In this document: positions 43,259 through 53,364 of the stretch, piece by piece
Layout of the letters: each line of letters opens with the position of its first letter
How positions within the stretch are numbered: the stretch's first letter is position 1
DNA from: Caulobacter sp. NIBR1757
GTDB lineage: Bacteria > Pseudomonadota > Alphaproteobacteria > Caulobacterales > Caulobacteraceae
Assembly: GCF_027912495.1 (NCBI RefSeq)
Contig: NZ_CP115463.1
Coordinates: forward strand, 4,166,501-4,230,500
DNA: 64,000 nucleotides
Reading direction: 5' to 3'
Translations under genes and position numbers: made by a program
Notes under the pieces: model-generated
The model's database searches: none
Told to the model about the DNA's origin: nothing
The model's input: the letters and a program-made list of their open reading frames with translations, nothing else

Positions 43259-44143
43259 ATGTCCATTCTGATCGACAAGAACACCAAGGTCATCTGCCAG
43301 GGAATCACCGGCAGCCAGGGGACCTTCCACACCGAACAGGCCATCGCCTACGGCACCCAGATGGTCGGCGGCGTGACGCCCGGCAAGGGCGGCACCACCC
43401 ACGTCGGCCTGCCCGTGTACGACACCGTCGCCGAGGCCAAGGACCGCACCGGGGCCGACGCCTCGGTGATCTACGTGCCGCCGCCCTTCGCCGCCGACTC
43501 CATCTGCGAGGCCATCGACGCCGAGATCCCGCTGATCGTCTGCATCACCGAAGGCATTCCGGTGCTGGACATGGTGCGGGTGAAGCGCTCGCTGGCCGGC
43601 AGCAAGTCGCGCCTGATCGGCCCCAACTGCCCGGGCGTGCTGACCCCGAACCAGTGCAAGATCGGCATCATGCCGGGCGGCATCTTCTCGGAAGGCAGCG
43701 TCGGCGTCGTCTCGCGCTCCGGCACCCTGACCTATGAGGCGGTGTTCCAGACCACCAACGTCGGCCTCGGCCAGACCTCGGCGGTCGGCATCGGCGGCGA
43801 CCCTGTCAAGGGCACCGAATTCATCGACATCCTCGAGATGTACCTGGCCGACGAGGCGACCAAGTCGATCATCATGATCGGCGAAATCGGCGGCAGCGCC
43901 GAGGAAGACGCCGCCCAGTTCATCGCCGATGAGCGCAAGAAGGGTCGCTGGAAGCCGATGGTCGGCTTCATCGCCGGCGTCACCGCCCCTCCCGGCCGCC
44001 GCATGGGCCACGCCGGGGCCATCATCTCGGGCGGCAAGGGCGGCGCGGGCGACAAGACCGCCGCCATGGAAGCGGCCGGCATCCGCGTTTCGCCCTCGCC
44101 GGCGAAGCTCGGCGAGACCCTGATGGAAGTGCTCAAGGGCTAA
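43259..44143 (+). CDS. sucD: Succinyl-CoA synthetase, alpha subunit
   Basis: 294 residues. The CoA-binding N-terminus has [21 protein letters not shown] and [11 protein letters not shown]. The catalytic phosphohistidine is in [20 protein letters not shown] (near residue 250), and [20 protein letters not shown] is the family signature. It pairs with SucC, encoded 51 bp upstream. A hairpin follows the stop. Confidence 0.97.
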   Translation: MSILIDKNTKVICQGITGSQGTFHTEQAIAYGTQMVGGVTPGKGGTTHVGLPVYDTVAEAKDRTGADASVIYVPPPFAADSICEAIDAEIPLIVCITEGIPVLDMVRVKRSLAGSKSRLIGPNCPGVLTPNQCKIGIMPGGIFSEGSVGVVSRSGTLTYEAVFQTTNVGLGQTSAVGIGGDPVKGTEFIDILEMYLADEATKSIIMIGEIGGSAEEDAAQFIADERKKGRWKPMVGFIAGVTAPPGRRMGHAGAIISGGKGGAGDKTAAMEAAGIRVSPSPAKLGETLMEVLKG

Positions 44144-44169
44144 GCAGCATTAAGGCTTTTGCCTGGCGG

Positions 44170-44197
44170 CGCCGGCGATCGGAGACGATCGCCGGCG
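44170..44197 (+). terminator. Hairpin after sucD
   Basis: A perfect 12-bp stem CGCCGGCGATCG and CGATCGCCGGCG with a GAGA loop lies 27 bp after the sucD stop; the tail TTGTCGTGT is only weakly T-rich. It would separate sucCD from odhAB messages. Confidence 0.6.
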
Positions 44198-44329
44198 TTG
44201 TCGTGTCCAGAACCCGAAAAAACCCAACAAATTCGCGCGGTTTATCTCCCCATTCACGGGTGAGCGCCCTATATGAGGCCCCATTCCAAAGCCGCCCCGC
44301 TGCGGGCGACGCAATCTGGCGCGAGTGCA

Positions 44330-47284
44330 ATGGCCGACGACGCAGGCATCATCAATCAGATCCTGACCGAAACTTCGTTCCTCTACGGCGGCAACGCCGA
44401 CTATGTCGAAGACCTGCACGCCCGCTGGGCCGAGAACCCGGCCTCCGTCGACAGCAGCTGGCAAGCCTTCTTCGCCACGCTCACCGACCAGGCCCAGACC
44501 ATCAAGGCCAATGCCGCCCAGCCGGCCTGGACCCCCAACCGCCCAAGCGCCGCGCGTCCCGAATGGCTGTCGGCCCTGGACGGCCAGTGGCCGGCGGTCG
44601 AGGCCAAGCTGGCCAAGGCCATCGAGACCAAGACCCCCGGAGCCAGCGCCGAGGCCATCCGCGCCGCCACCACCGATTCCCTGCGCGCCATCATGATGAT
44701 CCGCGCCTACCGGATGCGCGGCCACCTGAAGGCCAACCTCGACCCGCTGGGCATCGCCATTACGCCTGGCGACGCCAGCGAGCTGGAGCCGGGCAACTAC
44801 GGCTTCGTCGAAGCCGACCTCGACCGGCCGATCTTCCTCGACTTCGTGCTGGGGCTGGAAACCGCCACCCTGCGCGAGATTCTCGAGATCCTCCGCCGCA
44901 CCTACTGCGGCAACGTCGGCGTGCAGTACATGCACATCTCCAATCCCGACGAGAAGGGTTGGCTGCAGGCCCGCATCGAGGGCCGCGACAAGGAAATTAC
45001 CTTCAGCAAGGAGGGCAAGGTCGCCATCCTCAAGAAGCTGATCGAGGCCGAAGGCTTCGAACGCTTCCTGCACAAGCGCTTCCCCGGCACCAAGCGCTTC
45101 GGTCTGGACGGCGGCGAGGCCTGCATCCCGGCGCTGGAACAGATCATCAAGCGCGGCGGCGCCCTGGGCGTGAAGGACATCGTGCTCGGCATGCCGCACC
45201 GCGGCCGCCTGAACGTCCTGGCCGCCGTGATGGGCAAGCCCTACCACGTCATCTTCCACGAGTTCCAAGGGGGCACATCGCTCCCCTCGGACGTCGAGGG
45301 CTCGGGCGATGTGAAATATCACATGGGCGCCAGCTCGGACCGATCGTTCGACGGCAACAACGTTCACCTGTCGCTGACCGCCAACCCGTCGCACCTGGAA
45401 ATCGTCAACCCGGTGGTGCTGGGCAAGGCTCGCGCCAAGCAGGCCTTCACCCTGCGCGAGACGCCGGACGCCGGCCGCACTCACGTCCTGCCGCTGCTGC
45501 TGCACGGCGACGCCGCCTTTGCCGGCCAGGGCGTGGTGGCCGAGTGCTTTGCGCTGTCGGGCTTGAAGGGCTACCGCACCGGCGGCACCATCCACTTCAT
45601 CGTCAACAACCAGATCGGCTTCACCACCGCGCCGCACTACAGCCGCACCAGCCCCTACCCGTCCGACGTGGCGCTGATGGTCGAGGCCCCCATCCTGCAC
45701 GTCAACGGCGATGATCCGGAGGCGGTCGTCTACGCCGCCAAGGTCGCCACCGAATACCGCCAGCAGTTCGGCAAGGACGTGGTCATCGACATGTTCTGCT
45801 ACCGGCGCTTTGGTCACAACGAGGGCGACGACCCGACGATGACCCAGCCGCTGATGTACGCGCGCATCAAGGGCCATCCCTCGACCCGCGAAATCTACTC
45901 GACTCGCCTGATCGCCGAGGGCGTGGCGACGCAAGCCGACGTCGACACCTGGATCAAAGAGTTCGACGACTTCCTCGACGCCGAGTTCGACGGCGGCAAG
46001 ACCTACAAGGCCGACAAGGCCGACTGGCTGGACGGCAAATGGGCCGGCCTCAGCCTGCCTGGCGACGAAGAGCGCCGCGGCAAGACCGGCGTGCCGCTGC
46101 AGAAGCTGAAGGACCTCGGCCAGAAGATCACCGCCTTCCCCGAAAGCGTCGACGTCCACAAGACCGTCAAGCGCATGGTCGAGAACCGCCGCGCCGCCAT
46201 CGACACCGGCGAGGGCATCGACTGGGCCCTGGCCGAACACCTGGCCTTCGCCACCCTGCTCGATGAGGGCTATCCGGTCCGGCTGTCCGGCCAGGACAGC
46301 GTCCGTGGCACCTTCACCCAGCGCCACTCCGACCTGATCGATCAGACCACGGAAGAGCACTACACGCCGCTCAACAACATCCGCCCCGGCCAGGCCCACT
46401 ACGAGGTCATCGACAGCCTGCTGTCGGAAGAGGCAGTGCTCGGCTTCGAGTACGGCTTCAGCCTCGCCGACCCCAACACCCTGACCCTGTGGGAAGCCCA
46501 GTTCGGCGACTTCGTGAACGGCGCCCAGGTGGTCATCGACCAGTTCATCAGCTCGGGCGAACGCAAGTGGCTGCGGATGAGCGGCCTCGTCATGCTGCTG
46601 CCGCACGGCTACGAGGGCCAGGGCCCCGAGCACAGCTCGGCCCGCCTCGAGCGCTTCCTGCAGTCCTGCGCCGAGGACAACATGCAGATCGTCAACTGCT
46701 CGACCCCGGCCAACTACTTCCACGCCCTGCGTCGGCAGATGCACCGCGAGTTCCGTAAACCCCTCATCGTCATGAGCCCCAAGAGCCTGCTGCGCCACAA
46801 GAAGGCGGTCTCCAACCTCGAGGACATGTCCGAGAGCGGCAGCTTCCACCGGGTCATGGTCGACGGGGCCGAGGCCGGCTGCGACGTCGGCGGCGTCACC
46901 CTGAAGCCCGACGATCAGATCACCCGCGTCATCGCCTGCTCGGGCAAGGTCTACTTCGACCTTGTCGAGGCCCGGGCCAAGTCCGGTCGCGATGATGTCT
47001 ACATCATGCGAATCGAACAGTTTTATCCCTGGCCGATGAAGTCGGTGATGCAGCTGCTGCAGCGCTTCCCGAACGCCGAACTGATGTGGGTTCAGGAAGA
47101 GCCCAAGAACATGGGCGGCTGGACCTTCGTCGACCCCTGGCTCGAGCTCACCCTCGACCGGATGAAGATCAAGGCCAAGCGGGCCCGCTACGTCGGCCGC
47201 CCGGCCAGCGCCTCGACCGCCGCCGGCATGATGAGCCGGCACATGAAGGAACTCGAAGCGTTCCTCAATGACGCCTTCGCCTAA
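44330..47284 (+). CDS. odhA: 2-oxoglutarate dehydrogenase E1 component
   Basis: 984 residues from MADDAGIINQILTE; an ATG at 44273 would add 19 unrelated residues. TETSFLYGGNADYVEDLHARW, MGMPHRGRLNVL-type (LGMPHRGRLNVLAAVMGKPY), GDVKYHMGASSD, and the thiamine-diphosphate fold HINGDDPEAV-type region (HVNGDDPEAVVYAAKVA) are present. QDSVRGTFTQRHSDLID and VLGFEYGFSLADP follow in the transketolase-like domain. It decarboxylates 2-oxoglutarate and transfers the succinyl group to E2. A 13-nt copy of its last codons and stop (47272-47284) recurs at 47288-47300. Confidence 0.96.
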   Translation: MADDAGIINQILTETSFLYGGNADYVEDLHARWAENPASVDSSWQAFFATLTDQAQTIKANAAQPAWTPNRPSAARPEWLSALDGQWPAVEAKLAKAIETKTPGASAEAIRAATTDSLRAIMMIRAYRMRGHLKANLDPLGIAITPGDASELEPGNYGFVEADLDRPIFLDFVLGLETATLREILEILRRTYCGNVGVQYMHISNPDEKGWLQARIEGRDKEITFSKEGKVAILKKLIEAEGFERFLHKRFPGTKRFGLDGGEACIPALEQIIKRGGALGVKDIVLGMPHRGRLNVLAAVMGKPYHVIFHEFQGGTSLPSDVEGSGDVKYHMGASSDRSFDGNNVHLSLTANPSHLEIVNPVVLGKARAKQAFTLRETPDAGRTHVLPLLLHGDAAFAGQGVVAECFALSGLKGYRTGGTIHFIVNNQIGFTTAPHYSRTSPYPSDVALMVEAPILHVNGDDPEAVVYAAKVATEYRQQFGKDVVIDMFCYRRFGHNEGDDPTMTQPLMYARIKGHPSTREIYSTRLIAEGVATQADVDTWIKEFDDFLDAEFDGGKTYKADKADWLDGKWAGLSLPGDEERRGKTGVPLQKLKDLGQKITAFPESVDVHKTVKRMVENRRAAIDTGEGIDWALAEHLAFATLLDEGYPVRLSGQDSVRGTFTQRHSDLIDQTTEEHYTPLNNIRPGQAHYEVIDSLLSEEAVLGFEYGFSLADPNTLTLWEAQFGDFVNGAQVVIDQFISSGERKWLRMSGLVMLLPHGYEGQGPEHSSARLERFLQSCAEDNMQIVNCSTPANYFHALRRQMHREFRKPLIVMSPKSLLRHKKAVSNLEDMSESGSFHRVMVDGAEAGCDVGGVTLKPDDQITRVIACSGKVYFDLVEARAKSGRDDVYIMRIEQFYPWPMKSVMQLLQRFPNAELMWVQEEPKNMGGWTFVDPWLELTLDRMKIKAKRARYVGRPASASTAAGMMSRHMKELEAFLNDAFA

Positions 47285-47359
47285 GGGCGCCTTCGCCTAA
47301 CCAGACCGATGCCGGCTCCCCCCGGCGACAGACCGAACAGACAGACGAGCAAAAGATCC

Positions 47360-48586
47360 ATGGCCGACATCATGACCCCCGCCCTCGGCGAATCCGTCAG
47401 CGAAGCGACGGTCGCCAGCTGGAAGAAAAAGCCGGGCGAGGCGGTGAAGAAGGACGAGATCATCGTCGAACTGGAAACCGACAAGGTCAGCCTCGAGGTC
47501 GCCAGCCCCGCCGACGGCGTGCTGGAAAGCATCGCCGCCAACCACGGCGACACGGTCGTCCCCGGCGCCCTGCTCGGCGTGGTGACCGCCGGCGGCGCGG
47601 CCGCCGCCCCGAAGGCCGAGGCCCCCAAGGCCGAAGCGGCGCCCGCGCCCAAGGTTGAAGCGCCCAAGGCCGCGCCGGCGCCCGCTCCGTCCGCGCCCGT
47701 CGCCGACGACAAGCCTCTGGCTCCCAGCGTGCAGCGCATCGTCACCGAAACCGGCCTGAACCCGGCCGCCGTCGCCGGCACCGGCAAGGACGGCCGCATC
47801 ACCAAGGGCGACGCCCTGGCCGCCCTCGACGCCCGCGCCGCCGCTCCGGCCGCGCCCGCCGCCCCGGCTCCGGCCCGCGCCATCCACGAGCGCGAAGAGC
47901 GGGTGAAGATGACCCGCCTGCGCCAGACCATCGCCCGCCGGCTGAAGGAGGCGCAGAACAACGCCGCCATGCTGACCACCTTCAACGAGGTGGACATGAG
48001 CGCGGTCATGGCCCTGCGCAATCAATACAAGGACACCTTCGAGAAGACCCACGGCGTCAAGCTCGGCTTCATGAGCTTCTTCGTCCGCGCCTGCGTCGCG
48101 GCCCTGAAGGCCATTCCGGACGTCAACGCCGAGATCGACGGCCAGGACCTGATCTACAAGAACCACTACGACATCGGCGTCGCCGTCGGCACCGAGAAGG
48201 GCCTGGTGGTTCCCGTGGTCCGTGACGCCGACGCCATGAGCCTGGCCGAGATCGAAAAGGCCATCGGCGCCCTCGGCAAGAAGGCCCGCGACGGCCAGCT
48301 GTCGATCGACGACATGCAGGGCGGCACCTTCACGATCTCCAACGGCGGGGTCTACGGCTCGCTGATGTCGACGCCGATCCTCAACGCCCCGCAATCGGGC
48401 ATCCTGGGCATGCACAAGATCCAGGAGCGGCCGATGGTCGTGAACGGCCAGATCGTCATCCGCCCGATGATGTACCTGGCCCTGTCGTACGACCACCGCG
48501 TCGTCGATGGCCAGGGCGCCGTGACCTTCCTGGTCAAGGTCAAGGAAGCCATCGAGGATCCGCAGCGGCTGCTGCTGGACGTTTGA
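47360..48586 (+). CDS. odhB: 2-oxoglutarate dehydrogenase E2 component (dihydrolipoyl succinyltransferase)
   Basis: 408 residues from [19 protein letters not shown] single lipoyl domain has the lipoylated lysine in [12 protein letters not shown] (about residue 42). An Ala/Pro/Lys-rich linker follows, then the E3-binding domain ([33 protein letters not shown]) and the catalytic domain with [11 protein letters not shown] and the active-site [13 protein letters not shown]. It forms the core of the 2-oxoglutarate dehydrogenase complex with OdhA and the Lpd encoded at 51935. It follows odhA by 75 bp. Confidence 0.96.
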   Translation: MADIMTPALGESVSEATVASWKKKPGEAVKKDEIIVELETDKVSLEVASPADGVLESIAANHGDTVVPGALLGVVTAGGAAAAPKAEAPKAEAAPAPKVEAPKAAPAPAPSAPVADDKPLAPSVQRIVTETGLNPAAVAGTGKDGRITKGDALAALDARAAAPAAPAAPAPARAIHEREERVKMTRLRQTIARRLKEAQNNAAMLTTFNEVDMSAVMALRNQYKDTFEKTHGVKLGFMSFFVRACVAALKAIPDVNAEIDGQDLIYKNHYDIGVAVGTEKGLVVPVVRDADAMSLAEIEKAIGALGKKARDGQLSIDDMQGGTFTISNGGVYGSLMSTPILNAPQSGILGMHKIQERPMVVNGQIVIRPMMYLALSYDHRVVDGQGAVTFLVKVKEAIEDPQRLLLDV

Positions 48587-48610
48587 TGTGGCGCCCGGCA
48601 TGCTGACCGC

Positions 48611-49255
48611 ATGTCGGGCCCTCTCAAGATCACCGATCATCGCCGGCCCATCGTCGAGCCGGGCGGCCCCGTCTGGCCCTGGTCACAGGGCGGAACCGAT
48701 CTCGATATCGGCCAGTCGGCGATCAATTCCAGCATCTCGTTCCGCGAGCAGACCGTCGAGGTCGGGCCGGAGAAGAAGCAGCGCCGGCAGCGCATCAAGC
48801 GCTCGCCGGCCTATCAGGCGACGAGCCGGCCCGGCCTCCTCAACGGCCTGATCCCGCCGGTCGTCGGCCTGCTGGCCGTCTTCCACGCCTCGCCCCACAT
48901 CGGCGACTTCATCGGCCTGACCGACCTGCTGTTCAGCCTGGCCGGCAGCCTGCCGTTCGGCGAGCTCCTCGCCCCCGCCGCCCAGGCCTGGAGCTTCGAG
49001 CCCTTCTGGGTCTGGGCCGCGGCCCTCGGGCTTCGGGTCATGGCCATGAACGCCGCCAAAAAGTCGGTGATCGGCGCCCTCACCCTGGCCGTCGCGGCCT
49101 TCCTGCTCGAGGCCGGCGCCTGGGTCGTGCTGGGCTCGAACCGCGAGGGTCAGGGACCACTGGCCACCCTGCTGTTGGTCGAGGGCGCCCTGCTGCTGGT
49201 CCCACTGGTCCTGCTCTGGCTGCTCGACCGCCAGCGGCGACGCCAGGAGGTCTAG
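48611..49255 (+). CDS. Hypothetical membrane protein (paralogue of the protein at 50224)
   Basis: 214 residues. A charged cytoplasmic N-terminus of about 75 residues (PEKKQRRQRIKRSPAYQA) is followed by about four membrane segments, ending RRRQEV. The third segment has AAFLLEAGAWVVLGSNREG, which matches MVVEGGAWLLWGRTALARG in the protein at 50224. The last helix and basic tail also correspond, so the two are paralogues. No known family. It lies 24 bp after odhB. The stop overlaps that of the convergent Crp-like gene by 3 nt. Confidence 0.65.
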   Translation: MSGPLKITDHRRPIVEPGGPVWPWSQGGTDLDIGQSAINSSISFREQTVEVGPEKKQRRQRIKRSPAYQATSRPGLLNGLIPPVVGLLAVFHASPHIGDFIGLTDLLFSLAGSLPFGELLAPAAQAWSFEPFWVWAAALGLRVMAMNAAKKSVIGALTLAVAAFLLEAGAWVVLGSNREGQGPLATLLLVEGALLLVPLVLLWLLDRQRRRQEV

Positions 49256-49989
49256 GCGGCGTCGCGCCGGCTGAGGAACAGCGCGTGGGCGACGCCGGCG
49301 CATTCGCAGGACGTCTTCCGCAGGCCGGGCAGGTCGGTGATCTCGATATTGCCGCGGCTGTAGCGAATGAGGCCGCGCTCCTTGAAGTCCGAGGCCAGGG
49401 CGCTGACGGTCGTGCGCTGCACCCCGGTCATCACCGCCATATACTCCTGGGTCAGGGAGAAGGCCGGAGACCCGGTGCGATCGGCGGTCATCAGCAGCCA
49501 GCGGGCCAGCCGTTGCTCGGCGCTGTGCAGCAGGTTGCAGGCGACGAACTGCTGGGTCTGGGCGGCGTCGGCCAGGGCGTGACGGAACAGCAGGCGGGCG
49601 AAGTCCGGGCTCTCGGTCAACTGCGTGCGGAAAGCTTCGGCGGGCAGTCGGAAGGCGCTGCCGGGAACCTGGGCGAAGACCCTGTGGTAGGAGACCGCGT
49701 TGCTGGCGGCGTCGAGCAGGCCGGCGCCGCCCTCGCGGCCGATGGTATTGCTTTCGATGTAGCGGCCGTCGCGCATGACGGTGACCACCGACAGCACCGC
49801 CGAGCTGGGGAAATAGACGTGGTTGACCGCGCCGCCATCCGGAAAGACGACTTCGCCGCGATGGAGCGCGACTTCGCTCAACAGGGGCGCGAGCTTTTCC
49901 ATGTCGGCGCTTCCGATGGCCGACAGAAGAAAATTGCGAAATTCCAAAGAATCACCCCGCCAGTGCAGGGCTTTTTCTAAACCCACCAC
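49252..49989 (-). CDS. Crp/Fnr family transcriptional regulator
   Basis: 245 residues. The cyclic-nucleotide-like sensor domain covers about residues 25-140 (EVALHRGEVVFPDGGAVNHV, YFPSSAVLSVVTVMRDGRYI, RLPAEAF). The C-terminal winged HTH has LTQEYMAVMTGVQRTTVSAL and FKERGLIRYSRGNIEITD. There is no Fnr-type N-terminal cysteine cluster, and the arginine-serine pair of cAMP binding is not clear, so the ligand is unknown. It ends SCECAGVAHALFLSRRDAA with two cysteines. It lies between two paralogous membrane protein genes. Confidence 0.85.
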   Translation of the reverse strand: MVGLEKALHWRGDSLEFRNFLLSAIGSADMEKLAPLLSEVALHRGEVVFPDGGAVNHVYFPSSAVLSVVTVMRDGRYIESNTIGREGGAGLLDAASNAVSYHRVFAQVPGSAFRLPAEAFRTQLTESPDFARLLFRHALADAAQTQQFVACNLLHSAEQRLARWLLMTADRTGSPAFSLTQEYMAVMTGVQRTTVSALASDFKERGLIRYSRGNIEITDLPGLRKTSCECAGVAHALFLSRRDAA

Positions 49990-50223
49990 GAAGGTGCGTC
50001 CCGCAATTTTTGCCTTATGTTCTGAGATTTACCTACGACTACTTGAAACGCCATAAAATGTCAAACCGCGATTTCTTATGTCGAATAGTAGGCATATAAA
50101 TGATCCCGCAGACATTACTGGACAGGATCAGTTGGCGACGCTCTGGTGGGGTGACCGCCGCCCCTGGGGTGACCTCGGGGGCCGGCTGGTGCATGCTCGG
50201 CTTCGCAACGGACCGGGGGCGGG

Positions 50224-50886
50224 ATGGGCGAGCATCACAACGATCCGATCATCAGCGGCCCGGAGCCGTCGGGCCCGGCCGTCTGGTGGCGCAACCTCGT
50301 CGCGGCCGTGAAGGCCATGCGGGCGCGAATTCCGGCGCGGGCCGGCGAGAAGCCGAGCCGCCGCAAGGCCGCCAGGACGCCCGCTCCCGACGCCGGCGCG
50401 ACCAGCGCCTGGCGCGCGATGCACGGGCCGCCCGTCCTCTGGCTGGCGCCGGTGTTCCTGCTGTTCGCCGCCGCCTACGCCCTGCCCCAGTTGGCCGAGT
50501 TTCTGCAGCCGCAGGCGCCGCGCAGCCTGATCAAGGCGCTGGTCGCCTTTCTGCCGGGCTTCGCCGCCCCCGTCGAGCCGATGCTGGCCGGCTGGCTGTG
50601 GGCGCCCCTGTGGGTGACCTTGCTGGCGCTGGCCTTGCGCTTGCGGGCGGTCTGGGTGACTCACCTGGCCATTCTCGACGCGGTCGGCTGGTCGATGGCG
50701 GCCATGGTCGTCGAGGGCGGCGCCTGGCTGCTGTGGGGCCGTACGGCGCTCGCCAGGGGCGGTTTCAGCCCGGCCGAGCAGGACGGGGTCTGGCAACTGC
50801 TGGTCGGGGAGATCATCTTCCTGTTCCTGACCGCCGTCGTCTTCGGCCCGACCAGCCGGCCACGGCGCGACCTGCTTGAGCAATAG
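50224..50886 (+). CDS. Hypothetical membrane protein (paralogue of the protein at 48611)
   Basis: 220 residues with the same layout as the protein at 48611: a basic Pro/Ala/Arg-rich cytoplasmic N-terminus to about residue 70, then about four membrane segments (VLWLAPVFLLFAAAYALPQL, PLWVTLLALALRLRAV, GWSMAAMVVEGGAWLLWG, GEIIFLFLTAVVFG). No enzyme motif or known domain is visible. It is divergent from the Crp-like gene across a 234-bp AT-richer gap that presumably holds both promoters. Confidence 0.65.
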   Translation: MGEHHNDPIISGPEPSGPAVWWRNLVAAVKAMRARIPARAGEKPSRRKAARTPAPDAGATSAWRAMHGPPVLWLAPVFLLFAAAYALPQLAEFLQPQAPRSLIKALVAFLPGFAAPVEPMLAGWLWAPLWVTLLALALRLRAVWVTHLAILDAVGWSMAAMVVEGGAWLLWGRTALARGGFSPAEQDGVWQLLVGEIIFLFLTAVVFGPTSRPRRDLLEQ

Positions 50887-50968
50887 GTCATGAGCAGGAA
50901 AGGCCTTTTACCGGCGTTCACAGACCTCGGTAACGCCCGGTGGAATCTCGGCTAGAGTTGCCGTTCGC

Positions 50969-51433
50969 ATGACCCTTTCGATTCTCGCCCGCTTTCACAC
51001 CCAGTCCGACGCTCAGGTCGCCGCCTCGGCCCTGCGCTCGGCCGGCCTCGGCGCCGTGGTGTTTGACGAGCACTACGGCGGTATCGACTGGGTCGCCCAG
51101 TCGGCGCTGGGCGGCTATCGCCTGATGCTGCCGACCGGTGAACTGGCCGATGGCCGCGCCATCCTGGCCATCGCGACCGAAGCGCCGCCCGATCCCGAGT
51201 CCGCGCCGGCGATCACCGGCTCCCTGCCGGCCACGGTCCTGACCATGGCGGTGGGTCTGCTGGCTGGGTTCGAGGCCGGCTGGCTCGTCACCGGCATCCG
51301 CAGGCGCCAATTGCCGGAGCCTCGCGTCTGGCTGATGGGGTCGCTGGCGGCGTTGATACTGTTCCTGGTCCTGGGCGGCGGCGCGGTCCTGATCGGCTTG
51401 TGGACCTGGAAAATGCTGATCGACCCGCCATGA
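50969..51433 (+). CDS. DUF2007-like domain membrane protein
   Basis: 154 residues. The N-terminal 65 residues (ILARFHTQSDAQVAASALRSAGL, split here as ILARFHTQSDAQVAA and SALRSAGL) resemble the DUF2007 / putative signal-transducing domain, a small ferredoxin-like fold. Two membrane segments follow (about 88-108 and 120-145), split by a basic RRRQLPEPR loop. Function unknown. It overlaps the next gene by 4 nt (ATGA). Confidence 0.65.
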   Translation: MTLSILARFHTQSDAQVAASALRSAGLGAVVFDEHYGGIDWVAQSALGGYRLMLPTGELADGRAILAIATEAPPDPESAPAITGSLPATVLTMAVGLLAGFEAGWLVTGIRRRQLPEPRVWLMGSLAALILFLVLGGGAVLIGLWTWKMLIDPP

Positions 51434-51858
51434 CGCCGCAGGAGCAGCTCGGCATCCTCGCCATCGTCGCCCGCCTGCTGGGCGGCTGGTACGTCTTCGC
51501 CGGGGCGGTGGCGCTGAACGCCTGGCGGACGAACGTCTTCATGGACGGGGCGCTGGAAAAGCTGACCCTGCAGCCGACCGATCGTGTCGAAACCTTGCGC
51601 GGCTGGACCATCTTCGGGGTCGGGGCCCTGACCCTGATGTCGGGGATTTTCCTGATCCTGCTCAGCCCGCTGGCGCCGCCCGCCTTCATGGCCTGTTGCG
51701 CGCTGCAGGGGGCCTATTTCGCCTGGGCGCGGAAGGCCCTGCCGCCCAAGGACGAGGCCAGCCGGCGCGGCCGCCGCGCCTCGACCAACGCCTTCCTGGT
51801 CTATCTGGGCTCCAGCGGCTTCGTGCTCGGCTGCGGTATGGTCGGTTTGTTCGGCTGA
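51430..51858 (+). CDS. Hypothetical membrane protein
   Basis: 142 residues from [20 protein letters not shown], starting in the stop codon of the upstream gene. About three to four membrane segments (roughly residues 9-30, 57-78, 80-100 and 121-140) with a basic loop RRGRRASTN. No recognisable family. Its tight coupling to the DUF2007-like gene suggests the two products act together. Confidence 0.6.
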   Translation: MTPQEQLGILAIVARLLGGWYVFAGAVALNAWRTNVFMDGALEKLTLQPTDRVETLRGWTIFGVGALTLMSGIFLILLSPLAPPAFMACCALQGAYFAWARKALPPKDEASRRGRRASTNAFLVYLGSSGFVLGCGMVGLFG

Positions 51859-51934
51859 TCCGGCTCTTAAGCCTCGAAAAATCGGCCGCGATGGGCCATA
51901 TGCAGCGCACACTCACACGAAGGATTTGCGGCTG

Positions 51935-53332
51935 ATGGCCCAGTACGACGTCGTCATCATCGGGGGCGGCCCCGGCGGCTACAATGCGGCGATCCGCGCC
52001 GGACAGCTGGGCCTGAAAGTCGCCTGCGTCGAAGGCCGCGGCAAGCTGGGCGGCACCTGCCTGAACGTCGGCTGCATGCCGTCCAAGGCTCTGCTGCACG
52101 CCTCCGAGATGTACGAGCTGGCCAACAAGGACTTCGCCAAGCTGGGCATCGAGGTCACCCCCAAGCTGAACCTGACCCAGATGATGGCCCAGAAGGCCGA
52201 GAGCGTCGAAGCCCTGACCAAGGGCATCGAGTTCCTCTTCAAGAAGAACAAGGCCGACTATGTGAAGGGCTGGGGCCGCATCGCCGGTCCGGGAAAGGTG
52301 GCCGTGAAGGCCGAGGACGGGTCCGAGACCATCCTCGAGACCAGACACATCGTCATCGCCACCGGTTCGGAGCCGACCCCGCTGAACGGCGTCGAGGTCG
52401 ATCAGAAGCGGATCGTCGATTCCACCGGCGCCCTGTCGCTGCCGGAGGCGCCCAAGAGCCTCGTCGTCATCGGGGCCGGCATCATCGGCCTGGAGCTGGG
52501 CTCGGTCTGGCGCCGTCTGGGCGCCGAGGTCACCGTCGTCGAATACCTGCCGCGCATCACCCCCGGGGTGGACGAGGAAACCGCCAAGACCTTCCAGCGC
52601 AGCCTGACCAAGCAGGGCATGACCTTCAAGCTGGGCACGAAAGTCACCGCCGCCAAGGCCGGCGAGACCGAGGTCGAACTGACCCTCGAACCGGCCGCCG
52701 GCGGCGAGGCCGAAACCCTGAAGGCCGACTACGTCCTGCTGGCCATCGGCCGTCGGGCCTACACGGAGGGTCTGGGGCTCGAAACCGTCGGCATCACGCC
52801 GGACAAGCGCGGCGTCATCGAGACGGACCACTTCAGGACCAGCGCCGAGAACGTCTGGGCGGTCGGCGATGTCATCTACGGCCCGATGTTGGCCCACAAG
52901 GCCGAGGAAGACGCCGTCGCCTGTATCGAGCTGATCGCCGGCAAGGCCGGTCACGTCGATTACAACCTGGTTCCGGGCGTCATCTACACCTATCCGGAGG
53001 TGGCCTGGGTCGGGAAGACCGAGGAGGCGCTGAAGGCCGAGGGCGTCGCCTACAAGGTCGGCAAGTTCCCCTTCACCGCCAACAGCCGCGCCAAGATCAA
53101 CCATGAGACCGAAGGCTTCGCCAAGGTTCTGGCCGATGCGAAGACCGACCGCATCCTCGGCGTCCACATCATCGGCCCGCAGGCCGGCGAGCTGATCGGC
53201 GAGTACTGCGTGGCCATGGCCTTCGCCGCCGCCAGCGAAGACGTCGCCCGCACCTGCCACCCCCACCCGACCCGCTCCGAAGCCGGCCGCCAGGCGGCGA
53301 TGGGCGTCGAGGGCTGGACGATGCAGGCCTAA
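51935..53332 (+). CDS. lpd: Dihydrolipoyl dehydrogenase (E3)
   Basis: 465 residues from the ATG at 51935; a TTG three codons upstream is an alternative. FAD-binding [18 protein letters not shown] (about residues 12-29), the redox disulfide [16 protein letters not shown] (about 42-57), NAD-binding [30 protein letters not shown] and the C-terminal catalytic [10 protein letters not shown] are all present. It reoxidises dihydrolipoamide on OdhB and probably other E2 components. It follows odhAB after a 3.3-kb group of membrane and regulatory genes. Confidence 0.96.
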   Translation: MAQYDVVIIGGGPGGYNAAIRAGQLGLKVACVEGRGKLGGTCLNVGCMPSKALLHASEMYELANKDFAKLGIEVTPKLNLTQMMAQKAESVEALTKGIEFLFKKNKADYVKGWGRIAGPGKVAVKAEDGSETILETRHIVIATGSEPTPLNGVEVDQKRIVDSTGALSLPEAPKSLVVIGAGIIGLELGSVWRRLGAEVTVVEYLPRITPGVDEETAKTFQRSLTKQGMTFKLGTKVTAAKAGETEVELTLEPAAGGEAETLKADYVLLAIGRRAYTEGLGLETVGITPDKRGVIETDHFRTSAENVWAVGDVIYGPMLAHKAEEDAVACIELIAGKAGHVDYNLVPGVIYTYPEVAWVGKTEEALKAEGVAYKVGKFPFTANSRAKINHETEGFAKVLADAKTDRILGVHIIGPQAGELIGEYCVAMAFAAASEDVARTCHPHPTRSEAGRQAAMGVEGWTMQA

Positions 53333-53364
53333 ACCCTCACCCTCTCGCCAAACGGGAGGATGCG

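Noticed and set aside
44150..47242. A 1030-codon open frame antisense to odhA
   Set aside because: It is the GC-rich antisense shadow of a strongly conserved gene; its translation is low-complexity Gly/Val/Asp/His-rich with no domain. Similar long shadows at 7968-10160, 38013-40418 and 41807-44011 were dropped for the same reason.
50078..50311. A 77-codon frame starting MSNSRHINDPAD between the Crp-like gene and the membrane protein
   Set aside because: It overlaps the start of the better-supported gene at 50224 in another frame and has no recognisable feature beyond position 50223.
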